DNA from: Arenibacter hampyeongensis
GTDB lineage: Bacteria; Bacteroidota; Bacteroidia; Flavobacteriales; Flavobacteriaceae
Assembly: GCF_002909255.1 (NCBI RefSeq)
Contig: NZ_PIOB01000003.1
Location: 434,001 to 498,000 of the forward strand
Length of the DNA: 64,000 bases
Direction: 5' to 3'
Shown: piece after piece, positions 1 to 9,871 of the stretch
Layout: each line of letters opens with the position of its first letter
Numbering within the stretch: position 1 is the first letter of the stretch
Notes under the pieces: generated by a model
Databases searched by the model: none
What the model saw: only the letters and a program-made list of their open reading frames with translations
What the model was told of the DNA's origin: nothing
Position numbers and translations under genes: made by a program

Positions 1-1536
1 GTTCATACTCCATACATAGCGCTGCATATTTCCCGTTAGGTTCAACAGTATGTCGTTTGTCGGCAAATCCGCATTGTAGGTGGTATTTTCCTTGGCCTTT
101 AAAAAGTCGTAGTTGAAATAAGTTTTACGAGTGTCGTAATTAAATGAGGAAGCATCCTGCTGCATCTTGGGTATATTGTGACCCATATGGCCTTTCATTT
201 TATCCGATGTTCCGTTATGGTTCATTGGCATCGAGTCTTTTTTCATTCCCGACCTATTGTCCATATTCATATGGTCACTTTTCACAGGCTTTTTATCATC
301 CATCTTCATTTCCATTTGATCATTCATCTTACCATTGTTCATCGACATCTTATCGTGCATCCCAATATTCATCTGACCGTCTTTCATATCCATCTTCATT
401 CCATACTTCTGCATTAAAAATTCAGGGGTGTTTTTCTTTTTATTACCAGCCATTGCAGGTGCTCCCATTTTCATATCCATTTTTGCCATTTGCTTCATCA
501 TTTCCACTTTGTCCGGTCTGTCAATCGTTTTTGCAGGATAAAGTGTCCCTTGTCCTAAACGCAATGATGTATGCCCAGAGCCATCTTGTGCTGTTGCCTT
601 AACTTCCAAAGTACCGTCAGGTATGGTAACGATTACATCATAGGTTTCGGCAACACCAAATAGAAATCGGCTTTTGGATACAGGTTGCACATCAATACCA
701 TCGCCGGAAACCACCATTGGGTTACCCCCTCCAAAATCCATCCAATAATAGGTAGAGGCCGAAGCATTGATAAAGCGAAGCCGCACCTTTTCCCCTGGAT
801 TGAATTCTGGATATTCTGCCAATATTTTCCCGTTGGTCAGAAATGCTGGATAATAGATATCGGCAATATCCGCTCCTTCCATACGGTCTCTCCAAAATTT
901 AAGTTGTGCACCAAAAGCACCTTCCTTGATGACCCTGCCCAAAGGGACCGCTGTACCTTTTTTAACTTGATACCATTCGTTTCCCCTTTTTAGGTTACGC
1001 AGTACGTTCATCGGTTTTTCGTTGGTCCAGTCAGACAGTACTACAACTAAATCTTTATCATAGTCCAAGGTTTTTTCCTTGGGCTGAATCATAATGGAAC
1101 CATACACACCTTTCTGTTCTTGTAGCATCGTATGGGAATGGTACCAATAGGTCCCTGACTGGTTGATAGGAATTCTGTACTGGAATGTTTCTCCAGGTTC
1201 AATAGGTGGTGTTGTCAAATACGGTACACCATCATAGAAATTTGGAAGAATCAATCCGTGCCAATGTACCGATGTTTCAACGTCCATTTTATTGGTTACG
1301 TTGATTATGGCAAGGTCACCTTCGGTAAATTTCAAGACTGGTCCGGGAATACTGCCATTGATGGTCATCCCGTGGGCAGTTATCCCTCCAAGCGTTATTT
1401 TATTGTTTTCTAAAATAAGGCTGTATTCCTTAACGGCACGTCCTTCTTCCTTTCTATCCTTACCATTGGTACCTACTTGGGCGATGCTCATAGATGTTAT
1501 GAGAAACACAAATAGTATTGTCATTTTTTTAATCAT
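1..1536 (-). CDS. CopA-type multicopper oxidase, 3' end beyond window
   Basis: Periplasmic multicopper oxidase, expected to oxidise Cu(I) to the less toxic Cu(II). The ATG at 1536 begins a signal peptide ending near SIAQ (residues 17-20), and the frame stays open to position 1, giving 512 visible codons. Copper ligand motifs HWHG (91-94) and HSH (133-135) lie in the first cupredoxin domain. A long Met/His/Lys-rich stretch with many DxMxM and HMxM patterns (about residues 355-455) sits in the linker before domain 3, as in CopA/PcoA oxidases that bind extra copper. The C-terminal type 1 copper site lies outside the window. It is the last visible gene of the minus-strand copper operon that starts near 9871. 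Confidence 0.93.
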   Translation of the reverse strand, partial: MIKKMTILFVFLITSMSIAQVGTNGKDRKEEGRAVKEYSLILENNKITLGGITAHGMTINGSIPGPVLKFTEGDLAIINVTNKMDVETSVHWHGLILPNFYDGVPYLTTPPIEPGETFQYRIPINQSGTYWYHSHTMLQEQKGVYGSIMIQPKEKTLDYDKDLVVVLSDWTNEKPMNVLRNLKRGNEWYQVKKGTAVPLGRVIKEGAFGAQLKFWRDRMEGADIADIYYPAFLTNGKILAEYPEFNPGEKVRLRFINASASTYYWMDFGGGNPMVVSGDGIDVQPVSKSRFLFGVAETYDVIVTIPDGTLEVKATAQDGSGHTSLRLGQGTLYPAKTIDRPDKVEMMKQMAKMDMKMGAPAMAGNKKKNTPEFLMQKYGMKMDMKDGQMNIGMHDKMSMNNGKMNDQMEMKMDDKKPVKSDHMNMDNRSGMKKDSMPMNHNGTSDKMKGHMGHNIPKMQQDASSFNYDTRKTYFNYDFLKAKENTTYNADLPTNDILLNLTGNMQRYVWSMN

Positions 1537-1686
1537 AGTTAATATTTTATTTTCTCAAGTTCATATTATTCCTTGGTTAGCACATATATTGGTTTGATTG
1601 ATTTTAAAGTTGTCTCATTATCCATTTCCGTAAGAAATAGAAACATATGGTTGAACATCATTGTATTTTCAATCAAACGCTATGTA

Positions 1687-1788
1687 TTACTCTGAACGGT
1701 CCGACCGTCCTTTGAACCTACCCACGACTATTGATATTATGAACACGAGAATACCAACACCCAAAGCCCACCAGTACATTTCCATCAT
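1687..1788 (-). CDS. 33-residue single-pass membrane peptide
   Basis: A short open frame lies between the multicopper oxidase and the TRASH-type lipoprotein. It starts at ATG 1788 with a second ATG directly after. It reads MMEMYWW, then a hydrophobic core of about 16 residues (ALGVGILVFIISIVVG), then a basic/polar tail GRFKGRSDRSE. This is the layout of a one-helix membrane peptide with positive residues inside. It fills an otherwise empty gap and is on the operon strand. No family is recognised. Coding is supported only by position, composition and the amphipathic layout, so chance remains possible. Confidence 0.5.
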   Translation of the reverse strand: MMEMYWWALGVGILVFIISIVVGRFKGRSDRSE

Positions 1789-1903
1789 TTCATAGTTTGT
1801 GTTCTTTTCTAATCATTTTGAAATTAATTTCGCTATCATTTTTCTGAATTTTTCACTAAGCTGATATTCGAAAATAAATCTCAATTTGTTATGGAGACTT
1901 GTC

Positions 1904-2335
1904 CTAATGGTCCATTCGGCTAACTTCTTTGAACTTTAAAAAATTCTCCTCTGATCCAAAGTAGGCAACTTTGTTGTCCACGCCCATCAGTACAATGAAT
2001 GCTTCTGTTTTATCGATTTTATGTTTACTAAAAGGGTCAATGCCCGTTCTGGCTTCATCATTGTTGTTCAATGTTTTAACACACATTTCGCAACAGCCAT
2101 AGTAAGTCTTGCCATTTACGGGAACGGGAATTTGCATTTTTCCCATGAAGGCATCATTTACCATACAGACCAACTCCTTTGGTACTTGGGAGCCCACCTG
2201 AGGATTTTTATTTATGATATCTTCAGGTTCTACAGTGGCAACCACTTGTTTAGTATCTTGTGCCGACACGTTCTTATTTTCTGATTTACAACCCATTAAG
2301 GTCAATACTAAAATTCCTGAAAGTAGTATTCGCAT
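1904..2335 (-). CDS. TRASH/YHS-like metal-binding lipoprotein
   Basis: The 143-residue protein is read from the internal ATG at 2335. The longer frame from 2365 adds ten charged residues before a normal signal peptide. It has a lipoprotein signal with lipobox LMGC. Mid-protein, residues CMVNDAF and YYGCCEMC supply a C-x(n)-CC-x2-C cluster like TRASH/YHS metal-sensing or metal-carrier domains. The C-terminal half (VLMGVDNKVAYFGS) resembles the compact fold of that family. It lies between the adaptor gene cusB and the multicopper oxidase, so a role in holding or handing over copper in the periplasm is inferred. Confidence 0.75.
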   Translation of the reverse strand: MRILLSGILVLTLMGCKSENKNVSAQDTKQVVATVEPEDIINKNPQVGSQVPKELVCMVNDAFMGKMQIPVPVNGKTYYGCCEMCVKTLNNNDEARTGIDPFSKHKIDKTEAFIVLMGVDNKVAYFGSEENFLKFKEVSRMDH

Positions 2336-2446
2336 TGTCTTATCATTTTTTGTTTTAATTTCCAATTAATATTTCTTACTGTAGAGGGTCCTAATTCTTT
2401 TATATGTCAACTTTAAGCTATATTTTAATTTTCTAAAATGTTATTG

Positions 2447-4294
2447 CTACTTACTGATGATAGCTTCCGTGGTGCCACATGTCAACATTTTGTTTCCCAT
2501 ATAAGGATTCCTGATTTCCTCATGGATACTAAGCCAATATGCCCCTTTTTCGTTATCTGCCATTGGGCAAAATTGCTCATATACTTCCTTGTTTACACCA
2601 AACAGGCGTACACCTTTTGATAAATGTGCCGATAGATGTTTAAAGTGACCCCTTTGCTTTTCAATATCAGAGGTTTTGCCAATAGCTTCTGAAGATGACT
2701 TGATCTCCTTTGAAATGGCCATCCAGTGATTATGGGCCTCCTGGTCGGTCAATTGTTTCATATCTACCTTTTTCAATGTGGCCAACAATTTATCGGCCCC
2801 CTTTTTTGCCGCAGTGGCCTCGTCCTTTACCAAGGCGTCTTTGAGGTCCAGATAGTTGTCAAAGACTTTCTCAAGCTGCCCAACAAAGATTTTTGACACT
2901 TCCATTCTCTTTTCCATACGGCTGTGGTCAGTCTTATCGGGCATTTCAGAATGGTCCGTAGATTCATTGGATCTCATTCCACTTTCCGATTCTTTTTCTC
3001 CTCCCTTATCCATACCTCCATGATTATGCCCTGTCATGGCTGGGCCCCCTTCGGGATTCATCATGCTGGGCTTGCCGGCAAGTTGTGCAGCGGCATCTAT
3101 GCTGAAGGTTCCGTTAATGGCAATTTCCTCACCTTCTTCCAGTCCTTCGTTCACTACGAAACTTTCGCCCAAAGCCGGGCCTAACGTGACGTCGCGCATC
3201 ATAAAATTTACACCTTTGTCCGAAATATTCTTTATATAGACCACAGAACGCTTTCCTGTCCACATGACCGCTGTTTTGGGAATAACGATTGCATCGGACT
3301 TTAAAGGCAATTTAGCCTCAACAGTGCCGGAAACGAACATTTCGGGTTTCAGTTGTAGATTCCGATTATTCACTTCTACCCTTGCTTTTGCAACCCTGGT
3401 CATAGGATCGATCACAGGGTCCAAATACGAAATCTTTCCTTTAAAGGTTTCGCCTGGTACAGATTGTACCGTAAAACTTACCTCATCACCCTTTTTTATC
3501 CAGACCATGTCGGATTCATAAACATCGAACAATATCCAAACAGTGCTCAGGTTGGCAATCTGGTATATAGGCATGCCTTTATTGACGTAGTCCCCAAGAT
3601 TGACCTTCTTTTCTGTCACATAGCCAGATATATCGGCCAGTATGTGGAGTTCTTCTTGAACTGTACCCGATTCCAGAATTTGTGTAATCTGGATATCCGA
3701 AAGCTTCCAGTTTTTAAGTTTTTCCTTTGCCGAGTTAAAAAGCATTGGCTGGGTCTCGACTATTTTTCGGGCCTCGAAAAGTTCTTCTTGGGCATTGACC
3801 AGATCTGGAGAATAAATAGAGGCGATTACCTGCCCTTTATTAACGTATTCGCCGGTAAAATTAACCATCAATTTTTCAATGCGGCCAGGAATATGGGAAG
3901 ATTGGGAATAGACCAACCGTTCATCGGCCTGTACCTTTCCATTCAATCGCAATAACTTTACAGGCTTGGTCTTTCCGACAATTTCTGTACCGACATTTGC
4001 AATCTGCATTGCGGTCCGAGACATGCTGATTGCCATGGGATCCAATTCAGCATTGCTATCGTTATCCAAAGGAATCAATTCCATGCCGCAGATGGGGCAG
4101 TTACCCGGTTCGTTCTGTCTGATCTGTGGGTGCATGGAGCAGGTCCAAATGGTCTCACTGACGATTTCGCCGTCGTGTTGGTGTTCGTCCACTGTCCTGT
4201 TTTCCGAACCTCCGAAAAACAGCCATCCAAGCAATAACCCTATGATCAAGGTAATTGCAGCTATACCTATTATTTTTTTAGTTTCTGTTTTCAT
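2447..4294 (-). CDS. cusB: CusB-type RND adaptor with heavy-metal-binding and DUF3347 domains
   Basis: Membrane fusion protein joining the RND pump to the outer-membrane channel for copper/silver export. An N-terminal membrane anchor (residues 8-27) is followed by a heavy-metal-binding motif C52-x2-H55 and C66-P-I-C69 with GMELIPL. Then come the barrel-sandwich, beta-barrel and membrane-proximal domains typical of CusB (about 95-400). A His/Met-rich linker (about 410-465) leads into a C-terminal DUF3347 domain whose end reads FCPMADN...NPYMGNKM. The same domain closes the protein at 19468-20283. At 615 residues it is longer than E. coli CusB because of these additions. It lies 4 bases downstream of the TolC gene in the operon. 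Confidence 0.93.
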   Translation of the reverse strand: MKTETKKIIGIAAITLIIGLLLGWLFFGGSENRTVDEHQHDGEIVSETIWTCSMHPQIRQNEPGNCPICGMELIPLDNDSNAELDPMAISMSRTAMQIANVGTEIVGKTKPVKLLRLNGKVQADERLVYSQSSHIPGRIEKLMVNFTGEYVNKGQVIASIYSPDLVNAQEELFEARKIVETQPMLFNSAKEKLKNWKLSDIQITQILESGTVQEELHILADISGYVTEKKVNLGDYVNKGMPIYQIANLSTVWILFDVYESDMVWIKKGDEVSFTVQSVPGETFKGKISYLDPVIDPMTRVAKARVEVNNRNLQLKPEMFVSGTVEAKLPLKSDAIVIPKTAVMWTGKRSVVYIKNISDKGVNFMMRDVTLGPALGESFVVNEGLEEGEEIAINGTFSIDAAAQLAGKPSMMNPEGGPAMTGHNHGGMDKGGEKESESGMRSNESTDHSEMPDKTDHSRMEKRMEVSKIFVGQLEKVFDNYLDLKDALVKDEATAAKKGADKLLATLKKVDMKQLTDQEAHNHWMAISKEIKSSSEAIGKTSDIEKQRGHFKHLSAHLSKGVRLFGVNKEVYEQFCPMADNEKGAYWLSIHEEIRNPYMGNKMLTCGTTEAIISK

Positions 4295-4298
4295 AGTA

Positions 4299-5522
4299 CT
4301 ATTTTTTTGCTGTGATGTAATTCAGTTTTGCTTGCGCAATGCGATATTGCGTAAATGCGGTTATTTTAAGTCTATCGTATTTAAGCAGTTGTTGCTGCAT
4401 CCGAAGTACCTCCTCGAAATCCTTTCCCGAGTTTCCATAAGACGTGAACAAGAGATTGAGAACTTGTTCTGATTCCGATATCTGCTGATCAAAAAGTGAA
4501 ATCAAATCGGTCTGTTGTCGTAAATCGAACAGTGCCATTTCATAATTTGAATTCAGCGCATTTACGGTTTCCGTTTTTTGAAGCGAATAACTTTCTTGCA
4601 TCAATTGCGCCTCTTTGACAGCTGCTTTGTACTTTCCCCTAAAGATGGGAAGGCTTACGGTTACCATTGGCATCAATACATCCTTCCCGTTGTCAGGCAA
4701 AGCCATATCGGTCCGTTCATCGACTATTACAAAATCCAACCCGAGCCCGAGCCTTGGAAAGCCTTGTTTTATTGCAGCATATTCAGATGCCTCGCTTGCC
4801 TTTATTTTTAATTCAAGTGAATTCAAAAGTGGATGGTCCACAACAAGGGAATCCTTCGCATAATCCAATAGTATATGATCTATTTCAATGGTATCGGCGA
4901 TAATAACTGGTTCTATCTCGTCGCGGTTCAATAGTTTATTGAACGATGCCAACAGGGGCGTCTCTTTTTTATTCAGAATTCCCAAATTTGTCTTTGCCTC
5001 TTTTAGCATGATATCCACTCTCAACACATCAACCAGTGTCCCATTACCATTTTTGAACTTTGAGTTGGAAATGGACTTATATGATTCTAGTATGGCAATG
5101 TTCCTTTCCTCGATTTTCATCCACTCCCTCAATTCGTATAAAGGAAAATAAGCCGTGGATACCTCAAAATAGAGTTTGTTTTTGGTATCTAAAAAAGATT
5201 GGTATCTTGCCTCTGCCATAAGTGTGGCCACATCGCCCTGGGCCTTCAGCGTGCCAAACCATGGGAACATTTGGGTCAATGAAAACCGTGCCTTTTGTGG
5301 CCCGACCCTTGTTTCTACCGGAGATATAAAATACCCGAAAGAAATGGATGGATCTGGCAAGGTGCTTACCTGTGGTACCTTTTCCAAAGCCGCTTCGAAC
5401 TCCTTATATTGGGAAAGTAGGCCCGGATTGTTGTCCGAAGCTATTTTGAAATAATCTTCCAATGTCTGTGCCTGCAATCCTAAACAGGTAAATAATAGTA
5501 ACAGTGCGATTATGTTCTTCAT
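4299..5522 (-). CDS. cusC: TolC-family outer-membrane efflux protein (CusC role)
   Basis: 407 residues with a signal peptide ending at LQAQ (about residue 19). Two long heptad-rich helical stretches follow, as in TolC-family trimeric channels (OEP repeats about 25-205 and 225-400). The early PDPSISFGYF and FSLTQMFPWFG segments are typical of the CusC/CzcC branch in Bacteroidota. Its first codon overlaps the stop of the pump gene (ATGA, 5519-5522), so translation is coupled. It should form the outer-membrane exit duct of the CusCBA-type pump. Confidence 0.93.
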   Translation of the reverse strand: MKNIIALLLLFTCLGLQAQTLEDYFKIASDNNPGLLSQYKEFEAALEKVPQVSTLPDPSISFGYFISPVETRVGPQKARFSLTQMFPWFGTLKAQGDVATLMAEARYQSFLDTKNKLYFEVSTAYFPLYELREWMKIEERNIAILESYKSISNSKFKNGNGTLVDVLRVDIMLKEAKTNLGILNKKETPLLASFNKLLNRDEIEPVIIADTIEIDHILLDYAKDSLVVDHPLLNSLELKIKASEASEYAAIKQGFPRLGLGLDFVIVDERTDMALPDNGKDVLMPMVTVSLPIFRGKYKAAVKEAQLMQESYSLQKTETVNALNSNYEMALFDLRQQTDLISLFDQQISESEQVLNLLFTSYGNSGKDFEEVLRMQQQLLKYDRLKITAFTQYRIAQAKLNYITAKK

Positions 5523-8500
5523 TTTATTCTATTTTTTTTGTTCTTATTATTAATGACCGTTTCCCTCCAAAACGACTGAAGAACTGGCACGACGAACATG
5601 GTCATGATCTGGATGGTCATTCCTCCAAAGGTGGGGATTGCCATGGGAATCATTACATCAGCGCCTTTACCAGTCGATGTCAATACTGGGAGGAGGGCAA
5701 TAATAGCAACGGCTGCGGTCATCATTGCCGGGCGGACCCTTTTTTTACCGGCCTCCAAAACAGCTGCCCTTACCCCTTCTATAGTATCTGGCTTTTTTTC
5801 CTCGAAAACTTGATGAATATAGGTCCCCATAATAACCCCGTCATCTGTTGCTATACCGAAGAGGGCAATAAATCCTACCCAAACAGCAACACTCAAATTG
5901 ATGGTGTGCATTTGAAAAAGATCTCGCATATTCACACCCGATATGGCAAAATTTAGGAACCAGTCCTGCCCATAGAGCCACAACATGATAAATCCGCCCG
6001 CAAATGCGACGAATACCCCCGAGAAGTGGATTGATGATGCAATAACTGTCTTAAATTGAAAGAACAGCAGCAAGAATATGACTACCAAACTGATCGGTAT
6101 TACTATAGACAATCTTTTGACCGCTCTTATCTGGTTTTCATAGCTGCCAGAAAATTTGTAGCTTATTCCCGCAGGGACCGTTAATTCCCCTGCATCGATT
6201 TTTTGTTGGATGGCATCTTGTGCATCGTTTACCACATCGACCTCCGCAAAACTATCCCTTTTGTCAAAAAGAACATAACCAACCAAAAATGTGTTTTCGC
6301 TCTTGATGGCCTGTGGCCCTCTTACATATTCAAAATCGACCACTTGTGAAAGCGGAATTTGGGCCCCCACGGGGGTAGGAATCAATATCTTACTTAAAGA
6401 TTCAGGATCATCCCTTAGTTCCCTTGGATAGCGCACTCTAATTGGGAACCGCTCCCTACCTTCGACGGTAGAGGATATTTTCATTCCTCCAATGGCGGTC
6501 TCAATGCTTTGTTGCACGTCCTCAACATTGAGACCATATCGTGATATTTCATCCCTATTGATATTGAGATGCAAATACGGTTTACCAACGATCCGATCGG
6601 CAAATACCGCTTCTGACTTTACGGAAGCGACTTCTTTTAATATCACTTCCAACTGCATCCCAAAATCTTCTATTGTTTTCAAATCCGGGCCGTAAACTTT
6701 GATACCCATAGGGGCGCGCATCCCTGTCTGGAGCATTACCAAACGAGTTTCTATAGGCTGCAATTTTGGTGCTGAAGTGATTCCGGGTATTTTGGTCACA
6801 CTGACGATTTCGTCCCAAATATCATCTGCCGATTTGATGTGGGGCCTCCAATTTCGATAAAATTCTCCATTTTCGTCCGCAATCAAGTCTTCTTCTGTAA
6901 TACCCCTTTCCAATGCCTCTCCATTGGTAAGGGTATCCTTTTGAACGGTAATGAACCGATCTTTACGGTCCACTTTAAAATGGACCCTATGACCTGCTTC
7001 GTTTAGGATAAATTCGGGTTTGTAGTTGATAATGGTCTCGAACATGGAAATAGGTGCAGGATCGAGTGCCGATTCCACACGTCCTAATTTTCCGACTGCC
7101 ATATCCACTTCTGGAATTCCATCAAGAAGCATATCCAATTGACCAATTACATTTCGGTTATATTCCACCCCTGAATGTGGCATTGAAGTTGGCATTAACA
7201 AATAGCTGCCTTCATTCAAAGATGGCATAAATTCAGAGCCTATTCCAGGAAATCTGTTTGAGGAAGCTTGCCAGCCAGAAGTTTGCCTGACGTTTTTCCA
7301 ACCTACGAATTCGAAACCTTTAGCTACAATTCCAAAAGTACTGTCGAACCCTAGCCATATCAATACTCCAAAAAATATGGTTACGAAGGGAATCAACATA
7401 AATTTCCCTTTGTTCTGCAAGCACCATTTGAGTACAGGTTCATAAAAATGCACTATCGCCATTAAGGCTGCCAATATGATTCCTATCAAAAACAATACGA
7501 AGAAGTAGTTGATTATAATGCCATTTTGAGGCCCTAAGGGCATCCATTCCTCCGTAAGGAAAAAAGAGGCTATAAAAATGGTAAGCCCTAAATTGATATA
7601 ATTGGGATATGCTTTATATTTTTTGGGCCACCTGGGTTCCAAAAGATTGTTTATTCCAATTAAAGTAAGTGCAAGTGGCAACAACATCGAGGCATAGACC
7701 GCAAAAATAATTCCAGCCACAATCAAAAGGATACCCCAGAACCTGCGGACCCTTTTCTTGTCATAGTTGATGCCGAAGATGAAATGTGCAAGGGCAGGTA
7801 ATACCACGAGACCAAGTACAAAAGCACTTAACAAGGCAAAAGTTTTGGTAAATGCCAATGGCCTAAAAAGTTTTCCCTCGGCAGATTCCATTGCAAAAAC
7901 AGGCACAAAACTGACCACGGTAGTAGCCAAGGCCGTTGTTATTGCCGATGCCACTTCAATGGTCGCCTTATAGATAACCTGCATGAGTTCCTTCCCCTTT
8001 ACACCATGGTTTTCTGGCATTTCTAGATGGCGAATAATATTTTCAATGAAAATAATCCCGACATCGACCATGACCCCGATAGCAATGGCAATACCCGAAA
8101 GTGCCACTACGTTGGCATCAACACCGGCATACCGCATAACAATGAAGGTCATTAAAACGCCAACGGGCAAAAGCCCTGAAATGATAATGGAGGCCCTTAG
8201 ATTAAGTACTAAAATCAATACTACAATAATACTTATAAGGATTTCATGGGATAGCGCATTTTCCAATGTCCCTATGGTCTCGTGGATAAGCTGCGTCCTG
8301 TCATAGAACGGAACGATGGTCAATTGGCTTTCCGTCCCGTTGGCCAACGTCTTCTTTGGAAGTCCCGGGGCAATTTCCTTGATCTTTTCTTTTAAATTGT
8401 TAATGACCGCCAATGGGTTGGAGCCATACCGGGCAACAACAACGCCCCCAACAACCTCTGCCCCTCCTTTATCAAGTACACCTCTTCTAGTGGCCGGGCC

Positions 8501-9352
8501 TAAACTTACGACACCAATGTCTTTGATTCGAACTGGAACGTTGTCCTGAACTGCAACGACCGCCTTTTCGATGTCCTCTGTCTTTTTAACATAGCCCAAG
8601 CCCCTAACCAAATATTCCGCTTGATTGATCTCTATGGTCTTTGCCCCAACATCTTTATTGGATTTCTGTACAGCCTGCATCACTTTGTGCAACGGGATAT
8701 TATAGGCCTTTAAGGCGTCGGGGTTCACGTCTATCTGGTATTCCTGAACATACCCTCCAATGGATGCCACTTCGGAGACACCTTCAACGGCATTTAGACC
8801 ATATTTAACATAAAAATCCTGAACGGTACGTATTTCGTGTAAGTCCCATCCACCCGTAGGATTGTTGTCCTTATCCCTACCTTCCAAGGTGTACCAATAG
8901 ACCTGGCCCAAAGCAGTGGCATCGGGCCCTAAGGTCGGCGTCACAGCATCCGGTAAGAGCCCGGCTGGGAGTGAATTTAGTTTTTCCAATATCCGGGAAC
9001 GCGACCAATAGAATTCTACATCATCGTTGAATATTATGTAGATACTGGAAAATCCGAATATCGAAGAACTACGGATAGTCTTAACGCCCGGTATCCCCAA
9101 TAAATAAGTAGTCATAGGGTAGGATATTTGATCTTCTATATCCTGTGGCGATCGTCCGGGCCATTGGGTAAAGACAATCTGCTGGTTTTCCCCAATATCA
9201 GGTATGGCATCGACAGGAACCGGGTCTTTGGGCAGGAATCCCGTATCCCAATTAAAGGGCGAGGTGGCAACGCCCCAGGTTATAATTGTTAATAGAATGA
9301 GAACCGTAACCAGCTTGTTCTCCAAAAAATATTTGATTAGTTTATTAAGCAT
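5519..9352 (-). CDS. cusA: CusA-type heavy-metal RND efflux pump
   Basis: Proton-driven inner-membrane pump of the HME-RND class, expected to export Cu(I)/Ag(I). I chose ATG 9352 (MLNKLIKYFLENK), the usual start of the family; the frame also opens 21 codons earlier at 9415. Landmarks are WPGRSPQDIEDQISYP in the porter domain, the TM4 segment IGVMVDVGIIFIENI with the acidic HME relay, and the late GIATDDGVIMGTYIHQ segment. At 1277 residues it is about 230 longer than E. coli CusA. The extra length is a hydrophobic insertion with about four membrane helices after the first transmembrane block (about residues 550-670), a layout I recall from other Bacteroidota CusA proteins. Confidence 0.95.
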   Translation of the reverse strand: MLNKLIKYFLENKLVTVLILLTIITWGVATSPFNWDTGFLPKDPVPVDAIPDIGENQQIVFTQWPGRSPQDIEDQISYPMTTYLLGIPGVKTIRSSSIFGFSSIYIIFNDDVEFYWSRSRILEKLNSLPAGLLPDAVTPTLGPDATALGQVYWYTLEGRDKDNNPTGGWDLHEIRTVQDFYVKYGLNAVEGVSEVASIGGYVQEYQIDVNPDALKAYNIPLHKVMQAVQKSNKDVGAKTIEINQAEYLVRGLGYVKKTEDIEKAVVAVQDNVPVRIKDIGVVSLGPATRRGVLDKGGAEVVGGVVVARYGSNPLAVINNLKEKIKEIAPGLPKKTLANGTESQLTIVPFYDRTQLIHETIGTLENALSHEILISIIVVLILVLNLRASIIISGLLPVGVLMTFIVMRYAGVDANVVALSGIAIAIGVMVDVGIIFIENIIRHLEMPENHGVKGKELMQVIYKATIEVASAITTALATTVVSFVPVFAMESAEGKLFRPLAFTKTFALLSAFVLGLVVLPALAHFIFGINYDKKRVRRFWGILLIVAGIIFAVYASMLLPLALTLIGINNLLEPRWPKKYKAYPNYINLGLTIFIASFFLTEEWMPLGPQNGIIINYFFVLFLIGIILAALMAIVHFYEPVLKWCLQNKGKFMLIPFVTIFFGVLIWLGFDSTFGIVAKGFEFVGWKNVRQTSGWQASSNRFPGIGSEFMPSLNEGSYLLMPTSMPHSGVEYNRNVIGQLDMLLDGIPEVDMAVGKLGRVESALDPAPISMFETIINYKPEFILNEAGHRVHFKVDRKDRFITVQKDTLTNGEALERGITEEDLIADENGEFYRNWRPHIKSADDIWDEIVSVTKIPGITSAPKLQPIETRLVMLQTGMRAPMGIKVYGPDLKTIEDFGMQLEVILKEVASVKSEAVFADRIVGKPYLHLNINRDEISRYGLNVEDVQQSIETAIGGMKISSTVEGRERFPIRVRYPRELRDDPESLSKILIPTPVGAQIPLSQVVDFEYVRGPQAIKSENTFLVGYVLFDKRDSFAEVDVVNDAQDAIQQKIDAGELTVPAGISYKFSGSYENQIRAVKRLSIVIPISLVVIFLLLFFQFKTVIASSIHFSGVFVAFAGGFIMLWLYGQDWFLNFAISGVNMRDLFQMHTINLSVAVWVGFIALFGIATDDGVIMGTYIHQVFEEKKPDTIEGVRAAVLEAGKKRVRPAMMTAAVAIIALLPVLTSTGKGADVMIPMAIPTFGGMTIQIMTMFVVPVLQSFWRETVINNKNKKNRIK

Positions 9353-9454
9353 ATTATGAAATGTTGATTTGGAATTAAAAGAAATGTTCCAAAGGCGAAA
9401 AATGCCTATAACCATACTAAATCAATAGCATGGTAATACTTCATAAAAATGCTC

Positions 9455-9871
9455 TTAAATAAGGAAGGTTTGATCTAGGATTTGAATATCCCTGACCAAA
9501 AGAGGTGGTGGGTAATGGCTGAAAGGAACTATATTTTCTTGCAGTCCCTCAAAAAGGTTTAGATAACTATAAACGAATGAAACAACGAACTGTTGTTGTT
9601 CAAAACTTAATTTTTCAAGTGAAAGTTTCAAGTCATTTTGTCCACTTATTGAAAGTGTTACATCGTCGCAGCAATCCTTTTTTACGAAATTGTGTTTGTG
9701 TGAATCCGAAGGTTGTTGAATCTCCATTCCGCAAGATTCCGCTTGGCCGAAGAAAGAGAAATCAACAAGATCATCACCACAATAATGTTGTGCAACCGTA
9801 AAAGAGAAGGTCGAGAACAACACTACAAGTGCCATTAAAAAAGATGATATTTGAAATAAAACTCTTTTCAT
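9455..9871 (-). CDS. HYC/CC-type small periplasmic protein (copy 1)
   Basis: 138 residues with a signal peptide ending near FTVA (residues 24-27). It is followed by HYC (29-31), a CC pair (67-68) and a C-terminal PPP plus terminal TFLI. These match the Bacteroidota family named for its HYC, CC and PP motifs, often found beside metal pumps. The His and Cys pattern suggests binding of soft metal ions in the periplasm, but no function is established that I know of. It is the first gene of the minus-strand operon, about 100 bases upstream of cusA. A paralogue lies at 14852-15271. Confidence 0.8.
   Translation of the reverse strand: MKRVLFQISSFLMALVVLFSTFSFTVAQHYCGDDLVDFSFFGQAESCGMEIQQPSDSHKHNFVKKDCCDDVTLSISGQNDLKLSLEKLSFEQQQFVVSFVYSYLNLFEGLQENIVPFSHYPPPLLVRDIQILDQTFLI

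Noticed and set aside
178-602. His/Phe/Ser-rich plus-strand frames
   Set aside because: They are antisense to the Met/His-rich linker of the multicopper oxidase and have the same artefactual origin.
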